From DASTBU01 sp035711845 (lineage in GTDB: Bacteria > Acidobacteriota > Vicinamibacteria > Vicinamibacterales > 2-12-FULL-66-21), in assembly GCA_035711845.1 (NCBI GenBank), contig DASTBU010000185.1, positions 1 to 52,602 on the forward strand: a stretch of DNA of 52,602 nucleotides. The letters run 5' to 3'. Both the position numbers and the translations under genes were made by a program. Shown one piece after another: positions 15,884 to 24,052 of this stretch (positions within the stretch are counted from its first letter, which is position 1; every line of letters begins with the position of its first letter). The notes beneath the pieces were generated by a model that made no database searches, was not told the origin of the DNA, and worked only from the letters and a program-made list of their open reading frames with translations.

Positions 15884-16597
15884 GTGACGGTTGAAGTCGA
15901 AAACCTGACGCGAGGCCAGCGCGCCAAGGCGGCAGCGATTGGCGCGGCGGTGACGCCGATGATCGGCGCGCTCTGCCGCACGCTGAGATGGCAGGTGGCG
16001 GGGGAAGAGATCTACGAGCAGGTGGTGCAGTCCGGCAGGCAGCCCATCCTCGCCTTGTGGCACGGTCGAATCCTTCCGGGCATCTACCACCTGCGGAACC
16101 GCGGCATCATCGTGATCACCAGCCGCAACTTCGACGGCGAGTGGATCGCGCAGGTCATCGAGCGCTTCGGTTTCGGGACGGCGCGCGGCTCGACCTCGCG
16201 CGGCGGCGTGCGCGCGCTGGTCCAGCTGCGCCGCGACCTGGCCCAGGGCAGGCCGGTGGCGTTCACGGTGGACGGTCCGCGCGGGCCGGCTGGCGTGGCG
16301 CAGCCCGGAGCGGTCTGGCTGGCGGGCGCGACAGGCAATCCGATTCTGCCGTTTCATATCGAGGCCGAACGCCACTGGAGCCTGTCGAGCTGGGACAGGA
16401 CGCAGATCCCGAAACCCTTCAGCCACGTGGCGATGGCGTTTGGCGCTCCGATCTTCGTTCCTGGCGTCGCGCCCGAACAGGTGGAGGAGCGGAGGCTTCA
16501 ACTGGAGGCGTCACTGCGGGATCTCGAACGGCGTGCCCATCAGATGCTGGGCCGCGCGGCCGCCGCCGCCGTGGCCGGGACGACCCGCGCGCGATGA
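15884..16597 (+). CDS. DUF374 lysophospholipid/lipid A-type acyltransferase
   Basis: A 237-residue DUF374 protein of the lysophospholipid acyltransferase superfamily. Visible marks are LALWHGRILPG (catalytic-type WHG instead of HX4D), ITSRNFDGEWIAQVIERFGF, RGSTSRGGVRAL and the substrate motif FTVDGPRGPAG. A hydrophobic N-terminal stretch could associate with the membrane. The family is thought to acylate lipid A or glycolipids; the exact substrate is unknown. GTG 15884 has AGGATGAAG just upstream. The stop overlaps the next ATG (ATGA). Confidence 0.85.
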   Translation: MTVEVENLTRGQRAKAAAIGAAVTPMIGALCRTLRWQVAGEEIYEQVVQSGRQPILALWHGRILPGIYHLRNRGIIVITSRNFDGEWIAQVIERFGFGTARGSTSRGGVRALVQLRRDLAQGRPVAFTVDGPRGPAGVAQPGAVWLAGATGNPILPFHIEAERHWSLSSWDRTQIPKPFSHVAMAFGAPIFVPGVAPEQVEERRLQLEASLRDLERRAHQMLGRAAAAAVAGTTRAR

Positions 16598-17619
16598 TCC
16601 TCGTCACGTCTCCCCGGTTCGACGAGCACGTGACCCCGCCAGGACACCCCGAACGTCCGGAGCGAGCCCATGTCTTCGACGCGGTGGCCGCGCGCTGGCT
16701 CGAAAAGGGCGGACGCTCGATGCCGCCGCGGGCAGCCGCCCGCGAGGATCTCGTGCGGGTGCACGACGCCGATTACGTGTCGGGGATCGAGGCCACCTCG
16801 GGCCGCGCCGTCATGCTGGATCCGGATACGTTCACCTCGCCGGAATCGGCTGAAATCGCGCTACTCGCGGCGGGCGCCACGGTGCAGGCCGCCGAGCACG
16901 CGAATGAGCACCGGGAGCCTGCGTTCGCGCTGGTGCGACCGCCAGGGCATCATGCGGTGCGCGGCCGCGCGATGGGGTTCTGCCTGTACAACAACGTCGC
17001 CGTGGCCGCCGCCGCGATGCTGCACCGGGGCCTGTCGCGGATTGCCATCGTGGACATCGACGTGCACCACGGCAACGGCACTCAGGCGATCTTCTACGAC
17101 GATCCCCGGGTCCTCTACATCTCCACGCACCAGCACCCGTTTTACCCGGGAACCGGCGCTGCTGACGAGGTCGGTATGGGCGAGGGAACGGGGTTCACCG
17201 TCAACGTGCCCCTGGAGGCGGGATGTGCCGACGCCGACTACGCCCTCGTGCATCGTGCGATCGTCGGGCCGGTCCTCGACCAGTTCGCGCCCGAGCTCGT
17301 GCTCGTATCAGCCGGCTACGATGCTCACGAGCGAGACCCGCTGGCGTCGATGCGCCTCACGACGCGCGGGTACGCTGCGGTCGTGCGGTCGATTCGCGAT
17401 GCCGCGGCGGGCCACGGCCGGCTGGCACTCGTGACGGAAGGCGGGTACGAGCTGACCGCGCTGGCTGCGTGCCTGGAAGCGTCGCTGCAGGTTCTCGACG
17501 GCGCCGACCCGGAATCGCTTCGCCCGCGCGGCGGCGAAGGCCCCTCAGAGGCGGTGCGCGGTGAACGCGCCGTGGCCATGGCGCGCGAGACCCTGAAGCC
17601 CTACTGGCGTGCGATATAA
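16594..17619 (+). CDS. Histone deacetylase family amidohydrolase
   Basis: A 341-residue zinc amidohydrolase of the bacterial class II HDAC / acetylpolyamine / acetoin-utilisation group. Catalytic elements are RPPGHHAVRGRAMGFCLYNN (paired His), zinc ligands in VDIDVHHGNGTQ and SAGYDAHERDPLASM, and ISTHQHPFYPGTG. N-terminal HPERPERAHVFD is a family mark. Natural substrates of these bacterial enzymes are mostly unproved. The frame extends far upstream over the DUF374 gene, but ATG 16594 overlaps that stop (ATGA) and starts the family sequence. Its stop lies within a TATAAT box. Confidence 0.88.
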   Translation: MILVTSPRFDEHVTPPGHPERPERAHVFDAVAARWLEKGGRSMPPRAAAREDLVRVHDADYVSGIEATSGRAVMLDPDTFTSPESAEIALLAAGATVQAAEHANEHREPAFALVRPPGHHAVRGRAMGFCLYNNVAVAAAAMLHRGLSRIAIVDIDVHHGNGTQAIFYDDPRVLYISTHQHPFYPGTGAADEVGMGEGTGFTVNVPLEAGCADADYALVHRAIVGPVLDQFAPELVLVSAGYDAHERDPLASMRLTTRGYAAVVRSIRDAAAGHGRLALVTEGGYELTALAACLEASLQVLDGADPESLRPRGGEGPSEAVRGERAVAMARETLKPYWRAI

Positions 17620-17620
17620 T
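17615..17620 (+). promoter_or_regulatory. -10 box overlapping the HDAC stop, upstream of leuS
   Basis: TATAAT includes the TAA stop of the preceding gene and ends 9 nt before the GTG chosen for leuS, so transcription from it would give an almost leaderless mRNA. A weak -35 (CTGAAG, 17593-17598) lies 16 nt upstream. Confidence 0.4.
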
Positions 17621-17629
17621 TTTCCGATC

Positions 17630-20212
17630 GTGGCCGAATACAAACCCCAGACAATGGAGAAGAAGTGGCAGGATCGGTGGCGCGCGGAGCGCGCCTTCGA
17701 GGTGTCGATGGATCCCTCCAGGCCGAAGTACTACTGCCTGGAGATGTTCGCGTATCCGTCGGGCCACGCCCATGTCGGCCATGTCCGCAACTACATGATC
17801 GGCGACGTGGTCGCCCGCATGAAACGGATGCGAGGCTTCAACGTGCTGCACCCGTTCGGCTGGGACGCGTTCGGCCTGCCGGCCGAGAACGCGGCGATCC
17901 AGCACGGCACGCATCCCGAGACGTGGACGCTCGAGAACATCGCGCACATGAAGGGACAGCTGCAGCGCATCGGCATCAGCTATGCCTGGGAGCGTGAGTT
18001 CGCGACATGCGAGCCCGAGTACTACAAGTGGAACCAGTGGCTGTTCGTGAAGATGCTCGAGCGCGACCTCGCGTACAGACGCCGCTCCAGCGTGAACTGG
18101 TGCCCGAGCTGCAAGACGGTGCTCGCCCACGAGCAGGTGGTCAACGGCGGCTGCTGGCGGTGTGGCACGCCGGTCACCGTCCGCGACCTCGAACAATGGT
18201 TCTTCCGCATCACGAGGTACGCCGACGAGTTGCTCGACGCTGCGGAACGGCTGCCCCGCTGGCCCGAAAAGGTCCTGACGATGCAGCGCAACTGGATCGG
18301 GCGGTCGGAAGGGGCGCGCGTGAAGTTCGCGCTGGCGCCGGCCGCAGGGCGCCCGTCGGAAGGTGGCACGCGGACAGCCGACGGTGGCGTCGAGAGCATC
18401 GAAGTCTTCACCACCCGCATCGACACGATTTACGGCGCCAACTTCGTGCTGCTCGCGCCCGAACATCCGCTGGTCCAGGCTTGGAGCCAGGACCAGGGCG
18501 CCGAAGGGTTGGCCGCCGAGGTCCAGCGCTTCAGAACGCAGGACCGAACCGCCCGGATGACCGGCGAGATCGAGAAGGAGGGGTTCGACACCCTCCGCAA
18601 GGCGGTCAATCCGTTCACCGGTCAGCCGGTGCCGATCTGGGTCGCGAACTTCGTACTCGGCGAGTACGGCACCGGCGCGGTGATGGGCGTGCCGGGGCAC
18701 GACCAGCGCGACTTCGAGTTCGCCCGCAAGTATGGTCTGCCGATCACGGTCGTCGTGCAGTCGGACGGAGAACCGAATGCGGACACGATGAGGGAGGCCT
18801 ACGATGGGCCGGGCCGGCTCGTCGCATCCGGTGAATTCACCGGCCTCGAGGCGTCCGAGGCGATCGTGCGGATGTCGCAGAAGGCCGAAGAAGGCGGGAT
18901 TGGACAGCAGACGATTCAGTACCGCCTGAAGGACTGGGGGATTTCGCGACAGCGCTACTGGGGTACGCCAATCCCCGTCATCTATTGCGACGCGTGCGGG
19001 ATGCAGCCGGTACCGACCGACGATCTTCCGGTGCTGCTCCCGAAGACCGTGGAGTTCTCCGGCCGGGGGGACTCGCCGCTGGCGCAGATTCCGGAGTTCG
19101 TCAACGTCAGGTGCCCGACGTGCGGCGCGGCGGCGCGGCGCGAGACGGACACGATGGACACGTTCGTCGACTCGTCCTGGTATTTTTTCCGCTTCTGCGA
19201 TCCGACGAACGAGGATCTTCCGTTCGACCCCGAGACGGTCGCGTACTGGGGGCCCGTCGATTTTTACAGCGGCGGCGTCGAGCATGCGATCCTCCACCTG
19301 ATCTACTCGCGGTTCTTCTGCCGGGTGTTCCGTGACCTCGGCATGACGGCGCTCGACGAGCCGTTCACACGCCTGCTCACGCAGGGCATGGTGCTCAACG
19401 CCGGTCAGGTCATGTCCAAGTCGAAGGGAAACGTCGTGGACCCCGACGACATGATCGAGAGATACGGAGCCGATGCGCTGCGCCTCTACGTCATGTTCGT
19501 GGCGCCGCCCGAGAAGGAGATCGAGTGGACCGACGCGGGGCTGGAGGGGAGCTACCGCTTTCTCGCCCGCGTCTGGAGGCTGGTCGATCAGCTCGCCGAG
19601 ACGATCGGTGGCAGCGGCATTCCCGCCCCGGGTGAGCTCGAGTTGACCGACGCTGAGCGCGCGCTCAGGCGCAAGACGCACGAGACGATCCGGCGCGTGA
19701 CGCTGGACCTGGATCCCCGCGTGCATCTCAACACGGCCGTGTCCGGGCTGATGGAGCTGGTCAACGAGCTCTATCTCTTCTGCAGCCGAACGGGATGCCT
19801 CCGCGTGGGACGGGACGCCGACGATGCCGCCACGGTCGGGGTCGTCGAACGGTCGAGCACGGTGGCGGTGCTCAAGGAATCGATCGAGGCACTGGTCCTG
19901 ATGCTCTCGCCGTTCGCGCCGCACATAGCCGAGGAGCTGTGGGAGCGCCTCGGTCACCCGGGTGGGGTAGTCGCCGCGGGGTGGCCTGAGTACCTGGAAG
20001 CGGTCGCGAAGGCGGACGAGGTCGTCGTGCCGGTGCAGATCAACGGAAAGGTGCGTGCGCGGCTGACAGTGCCCGCCGACGCCACCGACGAGCAGCTCCG
20101 CGAACGGGCCCTTGCGGACCCGCAGGTGCGCAAACACCTCGAAGGCAGGACAGTCCGCAAAGTAGTGGTCGCCGGCGGTCAATCCAGGCTGATCAGCATC
20201 GTGGCAGCGTGA
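17630..20212 (+). CDS. leuS: Leucyl-tRNA synthetase
   Basis: An 860-residue class I aminoacyl-tRNA synthetase. The HIGH motif appears as SGHAHVGHVRNYM near residue 45, and KMSKS as VMSKSKGNVVDPDDM. A zinc site CPSCKTVLAHEQ and CWRCG, the large CP1 editing domain (TRIDTIYGANFVLLAPEHPL), and the anticodon and C-terminal domain with VPVQINGKVRARL are all present. It starts at GTG 17630 (MAEYKPQTMEKKWQDRW, matching the usual IEKKWQ start); GTG 17609 would add seven odd residues. The stop overlaps the lptE start. Confidence 0.97.
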   Translation: MAEYKPQTMEKKWQDRWRAERAFEVSMDPSRPKYYCLEMFAYPSGHAHVGHVRNYMIGDVVARMKRMRGFNVLHPFGWDAFGLPAENAAIQHGTHPETWTLENIAHMKGQLQRIGISYAWEREFATCEPEYYKWNQWLFVKMLERDLAYRRRSSVNWCPSCKTVLAHEQVVNGGCWRCGTPVTVRDLEQWFFRITRYADELLDAAERLPRWPEKVLTMQRNWIGRSEGARVKFALAPAAGRPSEGGTRTADGGVESIEVFTTRIDTIYGANFVLLAPEHPLVQAWSQDQGAEGLAAEVQRFRTQDRTARMTGEIEKEGFDTLRKAVNPFTGQPVPIWVANFVLGEYGTGAVMGVPGHDQRDFEFARKYGLPITVVVQSDGEPNADTMREAYDGPGRLVASGEFTGLEASEAIVRMSQKAEEGGIGQQTIQYRLKDWGISRQRYWGTPIPVIYCDACGMQPVPTDDLPVLLPKTVEFSGRGDSPLAQIPEFVNVRCPTCGAAARRETDTMDTFVDSSWYFFRFCDPTNEDLPFDPETVAYWGPVDFYSGGVEHAILHLIYSRFFCRVFRDLGMTALDEPFTRLLTQGMVLNAGQVMSKSKGNVVDPDDMIERYGADALRLYVMFVAPPEKEIEWTDAGLEGSYRFLARVWRLVDQLAETIGGSGIPAPGELELTDAERALRRKTHETIRRVTLDLDPRVHLNTAVSGLMELVNELYLFCSRTGCLRVGRDADDAATVGVVERSSTVAVLKESIEALVLMLSPFAPHIAEELWERLGHPGGVVAAGWPEYLEAVAKADEVVVPVQINGKVRARLTVPADATDEQLRERALADPQVRKHLEGRTVRKVVVAGGQSRLISIVAA

Positions 20213-20754
20213 TGGTCCAGGTTCGGCGCCCCTTCATCGTCGTCTGCCTGCTGTCGTGCGTGACCTTCTCCGGGTGTGGCTACTCGCTGGCGGGGCGCGG
20301 CTCGTTCCTGCCCGACTACATCCGCACGATTGGCGTCCCGCTCTTCGTGAACAACACGCCCGTGTTCGACGTGGAGCAGCGAATCACCGACAAAGTCCGG
20401 TCGGAGCTCATCGGACGCGGCCGGTATAAGATCCAGCCGGACCGCACGGGCGTGGACGCCGTGCTGATCGGGGAGATCCAGGCGGTCAACCTCACGGTGG
20501 CCGCGTTCGATCAGCAGCAGCAGGCCACACGCTACGCCTTGACGCTCGTCGTCAAGGTCGAGTTTCGCGATCTGAAGACCGACAAGGTCCTCTGGTCGAA
20601 TGCCGCGTGGCAGTTCGCCGAGCAGTTCGACGTCACGACAGCGACGACCGGGCTCGACGCGACAGCGTTTCTCGGACAGGACGCCAACGCGCTCGAGAGG
20701 CTGGCGTCCGAGTTCGCCCGTGCGCTCGTCAGCGCCATTCTCGAGGCCTTCTGA
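20212..20754 (+). CDS. lptE: LPS assembly lipoprotein LptE
   Basis: A 180-residue predicted lipoprotein. A short positive N-terminus is followed by a hydrophobic stretch and a lipobox ending FSGC, then GYSLAGRGSFLPDYIRTIGV, the hallmark LptE start. Later TDKVRSELIGRGRYKI and the strand YALTLVVKVEFRD fit the family. LptE sits inside the LptD barrel at the outer membrane. ATG 20212 overlaps the leuS TGA; GTG 20209 is the codon before. The order leuS-lptE-holA is widely conserved and supports the call. Confidence 0.88.
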   Translation: MVQVRRPFIVVCLLSCVTFSGCGYSLAGRGSFLPDYIRTIGVPLFVNNTPVFDVEQRITDKVRSELIGRGRYKIQPDRTGVDAVLIGEIQAVNLTVAAFDQQQQATRYALTLVVKVEFRDLKTDKVLWSNAAWQFAEQFDVTTATTGLDATAFLGQDANALERLASEFARALVSAILEAF

Positions 20755-20767
20755 GGACGGACCGCAC

Positions 20768-21766
20768 GTGCCTTCTGCCACACCTTCCACCGTCCGGACG
20801 CACATCGCGCAGCGCAAGCCGGCGCCGATCTACCTGATCGTCGGCGACGACGAGACGGAGATGTCGGGGCTTGCGGCGGATTTCTCGTCGCTGGTGGAGG
20901 AGGACCTCCGGGCGTTCAACGTCGAGCGCATGTACGCGAGCGACAAGACCACGACAGGCGTCTCCATCGTGGAGTCGGCCCGGCTGCTGCCCATGATGTC
21001 GGATCGACGGGTGGTCGTGGTATTGCGGGCCGAGAAGCTGTTGAAGCCGAAGCGCCGTGGCAAGCTGGAGGAAGAAGCGACGGAGGATGGCGCGGACGCG
21101 CCCTCGGGGACCGACGCGCTCGAAGCCTACGTCAAGGCGCCGGAGCCGCAGACGACCCTCGTGTTGGTGGCCTCGGATGTCGATCGCGGCCGGCGGCTCT
21201 ACAAGGCCCTGCAGAAGACGGCGACCTTCGTCGAGTGCTGGGGATTGAAGCAGGGAAAGGACGTGCGAATCGATCTGAGGCAGGTGGCCAGGCAGGCGGA
21301 GCAGTTCGTGCGGGACGCGGTGTCCGGGGCGGGCCAGCAGATCGATCCAAAGGCCGTACGGCTGCTTGCCGAGCGGGCCGGCACCGACATCGCGCGGCTA
21401 CGCGGCGACGTCGGACGGCTGCTCCTGTACGCGGCCGGCCTGCCAACGATTGCGCTCGACGACGTACGGGAAGTGGTGAGCGCGGAATCGTCGTACGACG
21501 ATTGGGCCGTGACGAACGCGATCGAGCGCGGCAACAGGGCAGAGGCTCTGCGACAGCTCGCGCTGGCGCTCGAGGGCGGCGGCGTGCCGTACCTGATCCT
21601 CGGGCAGCTTGGTTACTTCGTGCGGGAGAAGCTGCCGCGGTTCGACCCGCGACGCGTGCCGGCAGCAGTGGACGCTTTGTTCAGGACGGATCTCGACCTC
21701 AAGAGCTCCGGGGGCGATCCACGGGTGTTGCTGGAGAGGCTCGTGGTGGAGTTGTGTGGCCGCTAG
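20768..21766 (+). CDS. holA: DNA polymerase III delta subunit HolA
   Basis: A 332-residue clamp-loader subunit. The N-terminal half is a AAA+-like fold without a working P-loop (PIYLIVGDDETEMS near the start); the middle has RLLPMMSDRRVVVVLRAEKL and QTTLVLVAS. The C-terminal collar region includes LAERAGTDIARLRGDVGRLL and YLILGQLGYFVREK. It opens the sliding clamp for loading. GTG 20768 follows the lptE stop by 13 nt. The final TAG lies in the palindrome CTAG shared with the convergent rpsT stop. Confidence 0.88.
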   Translation: MPSATPSTVRTHIAQRKPAPIYLIVGDDETEMSGLAADFSSLVEEDLRAFNVERMYASDKTTTGVSIVESARLLPMMSDRRVVVVLRAEKLLKPKRRGKLEEEATEDGADAPSGTDALEAYVKAPEPQTTLVLVASDVDRGRRLYKALQKTATFVECWGLKQGKDVRIDLRQVARQAEQFVRDAVSGAGQQIDPKAVRLLAERAGTDIARLRGDVGRLLLYAAGLPTIALDDVREVVSAESSYDDWAVTNAIERGNRAEALRQLALALEGGGVPYLILGQLGYFVREKLPRFDPRRVPAAVDALFRTDLDLKSSGGDPRVLLERLVVELCGR

Positions 21767-22035
21767 GCCGCCGCCGATCGGCGGGCGGTCCGGCTCGCGA
21801 GCCGCGACTTGTATCGCGCCGCGGTGTTCCGGTGGATCAATCGCTTTCCTGCGAGCTTGTCCACCAGCGAGATGGTCTGCCGCAACGCATCCTTCACCTG
21901 AGCAGGATCGTTGGTATCGATAGCGCTCCGGATGTCACGCAACGCATTCCGAAGCCGCGTGCGCAACTGGCGGTTCTGCTCCCGACGCTTGACGTTCTGA
22001 CGGTGCGCCTTCAGCGCGGACTGATGACTGGCCAC
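21763..22035 (-). CDS. rpsT: 30S ribosomal protein S20
   Basis: A 90-residue basic helical protein. It has the pattern of S20: start MASHQSALKAHRQNVKRREQ, middle LRTRLRNALRDIRSAI, end LIHRNTAARYKSRLASR. It binds 16S rRNA early in 30S assembly. The GTG start at 22035 has a GAGGAACGAG-like purine stretch upstream; the frame extends to 22101 but those residues do not fit S20. It faces holA, with the two stop codons overlapping in the palindrome CTAG (21763-21766). No terminator fits between them. Confidence 0.93.
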   Translation of the reverse strand: MASHQSALKAHRQNVKRREQNRQLRTRLRNALRDIRSAIDTNDPAQVKDALRQTISLVDKLAGKRLIHRNTAARYKSRLASRTARRSAAA

Positions 22036-22117
22036 TGTTGCTCTCGTTCCTCGTAAGCTGGATTGAACGGCCGCGCCAGACCCATCTGCGGGCCGACACA
22101 TGCACTACGAACCAATC

Positions 22118-22123
22118 ATTCTA
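22118..22123 (-). promoter_or_regulatory. Extended -10 box of rpsT
   Basis: On the minus strand TGTGCTAGAAT forms an extended -10 (TGnTAGAAT). Transcription would begin near 22111, giving a leader of about 75 nt. The identical TGTGCTAGAAT occurs before ilvE. Confidence 0.55.
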
Positions 22124-22142
22124 GCACATCAGCGCCGAACCT

Positions 22143-22179
22143 CCTGAAGCCCTGAACCCTGAACCTCATGACCCCTGAA
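22143..22179 (+). repeat. CCCTGAA array at the start of the S4-domain gene
   Basis: CCTGAA recurs at 22143, 22151, 22158 and 22174, steps of 7-8 nt plus one skipped unit that holds the ATG (22168). The array therefore runs through the start codon into the first codons (MTPEPLDS). There is no Shine-Dalgarno. Confidence 0.65.
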
Positions 22180-22572
22180 CCCCTGGATTCGACCCGCCTC
22201 GACGTCTGGCTCGACGTGGCCTGTCTCTTCAGGACGCGCTCGGAGGCACAGAAGGCGTGCAAGGGCGGCAAGGTCGACGTCAACGGCCAGTCGGCAAAGC
22301 CGCATCGCGTGATCAGGGTGGGCGACGAAGTGGAGATCAGCCGGCCCTTGGGACGCAAGCAGCGAGTCGTGGTCCGCGGTTTGTCGGAACGCCATGTGGC
22401 CCGGGCAGAGGCGCGCGGCTTGTACGAAGACCTGACGCCTCCGCCCACGCTGGAAGAGGTAGAAGCCCGGCGTCTTGCGAGGCTGGCCCGGCCGTTTCTG
22501 AGGCCCGCTGGGTCAGGCGCGCCCGACAAGCGCGAGCGTCGCGCTCTTCGGCGGCTCAAGGAACGGCTCTGA
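22168..22572 (+). CDS. S4-domain RNA-binding protein (Hsp15-like)
   Basis: A 134-residue protein. The S4 domain spans about residues 8-70: RLDVWLDVACLFRTRSEAQK, then GGKVDVNGQSAKPHRVIRVG and GDEVEIS, as in HslR/Hsp15 and RluB-type S4 modules. The tail is Arg/Glu-rich and probably helical. Hsp15 recycles stalled 50S subunits carrying nascent chains; this homologue may do likewise or modulate translation otherwise. The start lies in a CCCTGAA array, so the exact first codon is less certain. Confidence 0.82.
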   Translation: MTPEPLDSTRLDVWLDVACLFRTRSEAQKACKGGKVDVNGQSAKPHRVIRVGDEVEISRPLGRKQRVVVRGLSERHVARAEARGLYEDLTPPPTLEEVEARRLARLARPFLRPAGSGAPDKRERRALRRLKERL

Positions 22573-22609
22573 TCGGTGTAAGCCTTGCAGGGAGTGTGGC
22601 GAGGCGACG

Positions 22610-22834
22610 ATGGCTGATCGAACGGATTCGCTGGAGGAGTGTCAAGCTGAGCTCGATGCCCTCGTGGAGGAGAATCTACACCTGCGCGCCTCGGCGAATG
22701 CATTCGCGGATTTGGCCGAGCGTCTCAAAGCGTCACTCGATCGCGAGCGATACCTCAACCCGCGGTCCTCATTTCTGGAACATCGGGAACCTCGAGAAGG
22801 CGACGATCCTGCAGACGAAAAGCTCGGCAGGTAA
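22610..22834 (+). CDS. Small coiled-coil protein, unknown function
   Basis: 74 residues, strongly acidic. A probable coiled coil covers SLEECQAELDALVEENLHLR to LAERLKASLDRER (residues 7-46), followed by a polar, probably disordered tail rich in Arg, Glu and Asp. I recognise no family. GAGGCGACG lies before the ATG. It sits 37 nt after the S4 gene and 33 nt before the ParB-fusion gene, which has its own -10 box. It might oligomerise or act as an adaptor for either neighbour; that is inference. Confidence 0.55.
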   Translation: MADRTDSLEECQAELDALVEENLHLRASANAFADLAERLKASLDRERYLNPRSSFLEHREPREGDDPADEKLGR

Positions 22835-22836
22835 GG

Positions 22837-22842
22837 TAGAAT
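22837..22842 (+). promoter_or_regulatory. -10 box upstream of the ParB-fusion gene
   Basis: TAGAAT just after the stop of the small coiled-coil gene, about 25 nt before the GTG start at 22868. The Shine-Dalgarno GAGGAG follows at 22856-22861. Confidence 0.4.
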
Positions 22843-22867
22843 ACCAGCTCAACCTGAGGAGCGTCGC

Positions 22868-24040
22868 GTGCACTTCGATCCGGTCTCGTCGCAGGAACCC
22901 CCGTCCGCCCGCAGCTCGAGCATCGAATCAGCCCAGATCATCGATCACGAGATCGAATCCGAAGACGAATCACCGCTACGCCGCGCGCGCGAGGGCCTGC
23001 CGCCGGCGTTCCGCATGCGGCATCAGCGCCATTACGTCGAGCAGTTGCTGGGCGATGCTCCGCTCAGGACCGTGCGCGACATCGCCGTAGACGATATCGA
23101 ATCGCCGCCCGGCGAGGCGGTGGATCTCCGCGACCTGGAGCAGTCCATCCGACGGATGGGCGTGCTCGAGCCGCTGCTGGTCGCGCGGCAGGGAAGTGCT
23201 TATCACGTCATCACCGGGTTCAACCGCCTGCGCGCTGCGCGGAACGCCGGCCTGCCCAGCGTGCCCTGCATCGTCCACGACGTGGACGAGGAGATGCGTA
23301 ACAACATGCGCGAAGCCGTTACGCAGCGCGCGATCTCTCCGGCCTCCGCCCCAGGACCGGCGGAGGCCCCTCGCGAGCTCGCCCTGCCTCCGGCGTTCTC
23401 GGAAGTGACCGCCGGCCTGAATTTCGTGTCCGCGCTGCTGCCCGCCATCACCGCGGCAGGCAACGACCGCTTCCGGTGGTCGGTTCTGTCCGACCTGGCC
23501 GGGATCGAACTGTTGCGGGCCCGAACCGTCGCGGCGTCGGCTGAAGCGCTCGCGAACGGGCAAGCCATCGACCGCGGCGCCGAGGTGAACTGCGGCGAGC
23601 TGGTGAGCAGCGTGCTCGCATCGCTCGCCGCCGAAGCGCGGCTGCGCGGTGTGCGCCTGGATCTGCAGAGGCCGGAACCGGATTACCGCATGCCGCTCGA
23701 CGTCTCGCTGGTCACGACCGCGCTCACAGGTGTGGTCCAGAGCCTGTTCGCGCTGCTCCCGGTCGAGCGTGCGGCGATACGCATTCAGGTGAAGGGGACC
23801 ACCGTGAGGCCCGCGCTAATCGTGCAATTCTCGCAGGAGACCGTCGATCTCGACCCGGAAGGGTTCACCAGGTTCTTCGACGGCGAGTGGCGGGACCATC
23901 CGGCCGGCGGAACCGGCGCGCTGCTGCTGGCGGGCGCCTCACGCATCGCGCGCCTGCACGGCGGTCGAATCGACGTGCAGTCGCTGCCGATGAAGGGGTG
24001 TATGGTCACCTTCGTGATCCCGAGGGTGATCGCCGGTTAG
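22868..24040 (+). CDS. ParB-type N-domain fused to a histidine-kinase-like ATPase fold
   Basis: 390 residues. Residues 1-45 are polar. RMRHQRHYVEQL (49-60) precedes a ParB/Spo0J-type N-domain (about 72-145) with LRDLEQSIRRMGVLEPLLV and the box GFNRLRAARNAG (117-128), equivalent to the GERRxRAA nucleotide-binding motif. From about 200 a helical segment (FRWSVLSDLAGIELLRARTV) resembles a kinase dimerisation helix. Residues 240-390 follow the HATPase order, with HPAGGTGALLLAGASRIARL and HGGRIDV near the end. The N-box position (DVSLVTTALTGVVQSLFALL) has no Asn and no phospho-acceptor His is evident, so it looks catalytically degenerate. No parA or HTH is seen. GTG start with GAGGAG at 6 nt. Function unknown, perhaps nucleotide-dependent regulation. 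Confidence 0.75.
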   Translation: MHFDPVSSQEPPSARSSSIESAQIIDHEIESEDESPLRRAREGLPPAFRMRHQRHYVEQLLGDAPLRTVRDIAVDDIESPPGEAVDLRDLEQSIRRMGVLEPLLVARQGSAYHVITGFNRLRAARNAGLPSVPCIVHDVDEEMRNNMREAVTQRAISPASAPGPAEAPRELALPPAFSEVTAGLNFVSALLPAITAAGNDRFRWSVLSDLAGIELLRARTVAASAEALANGQAIDRGAEVNCGELVSSVLASLAAEARLRGVRLDLQRPEPDYRMPLDVSLVTTALTGVVQSLFALLPVERAAIRIQVKGTTVRPALIVQFSQETVDLDPEGFTRFFDGEWRDHPAGGTGALLLAGASRIARLHGGRIDVQSLPMKGCMVTFVIPRVIAG

Positions 24041-24052
24041 TTCCAAGACGTT

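Noticed and set aside
17357..20182. 941-codon open frame on the minus strand opposite leuS
   Set aside because: A typical high-GC antisense frame. leuS on the plus strand has every family motif in the same stretch, and the antisense product has no recognisable domain.
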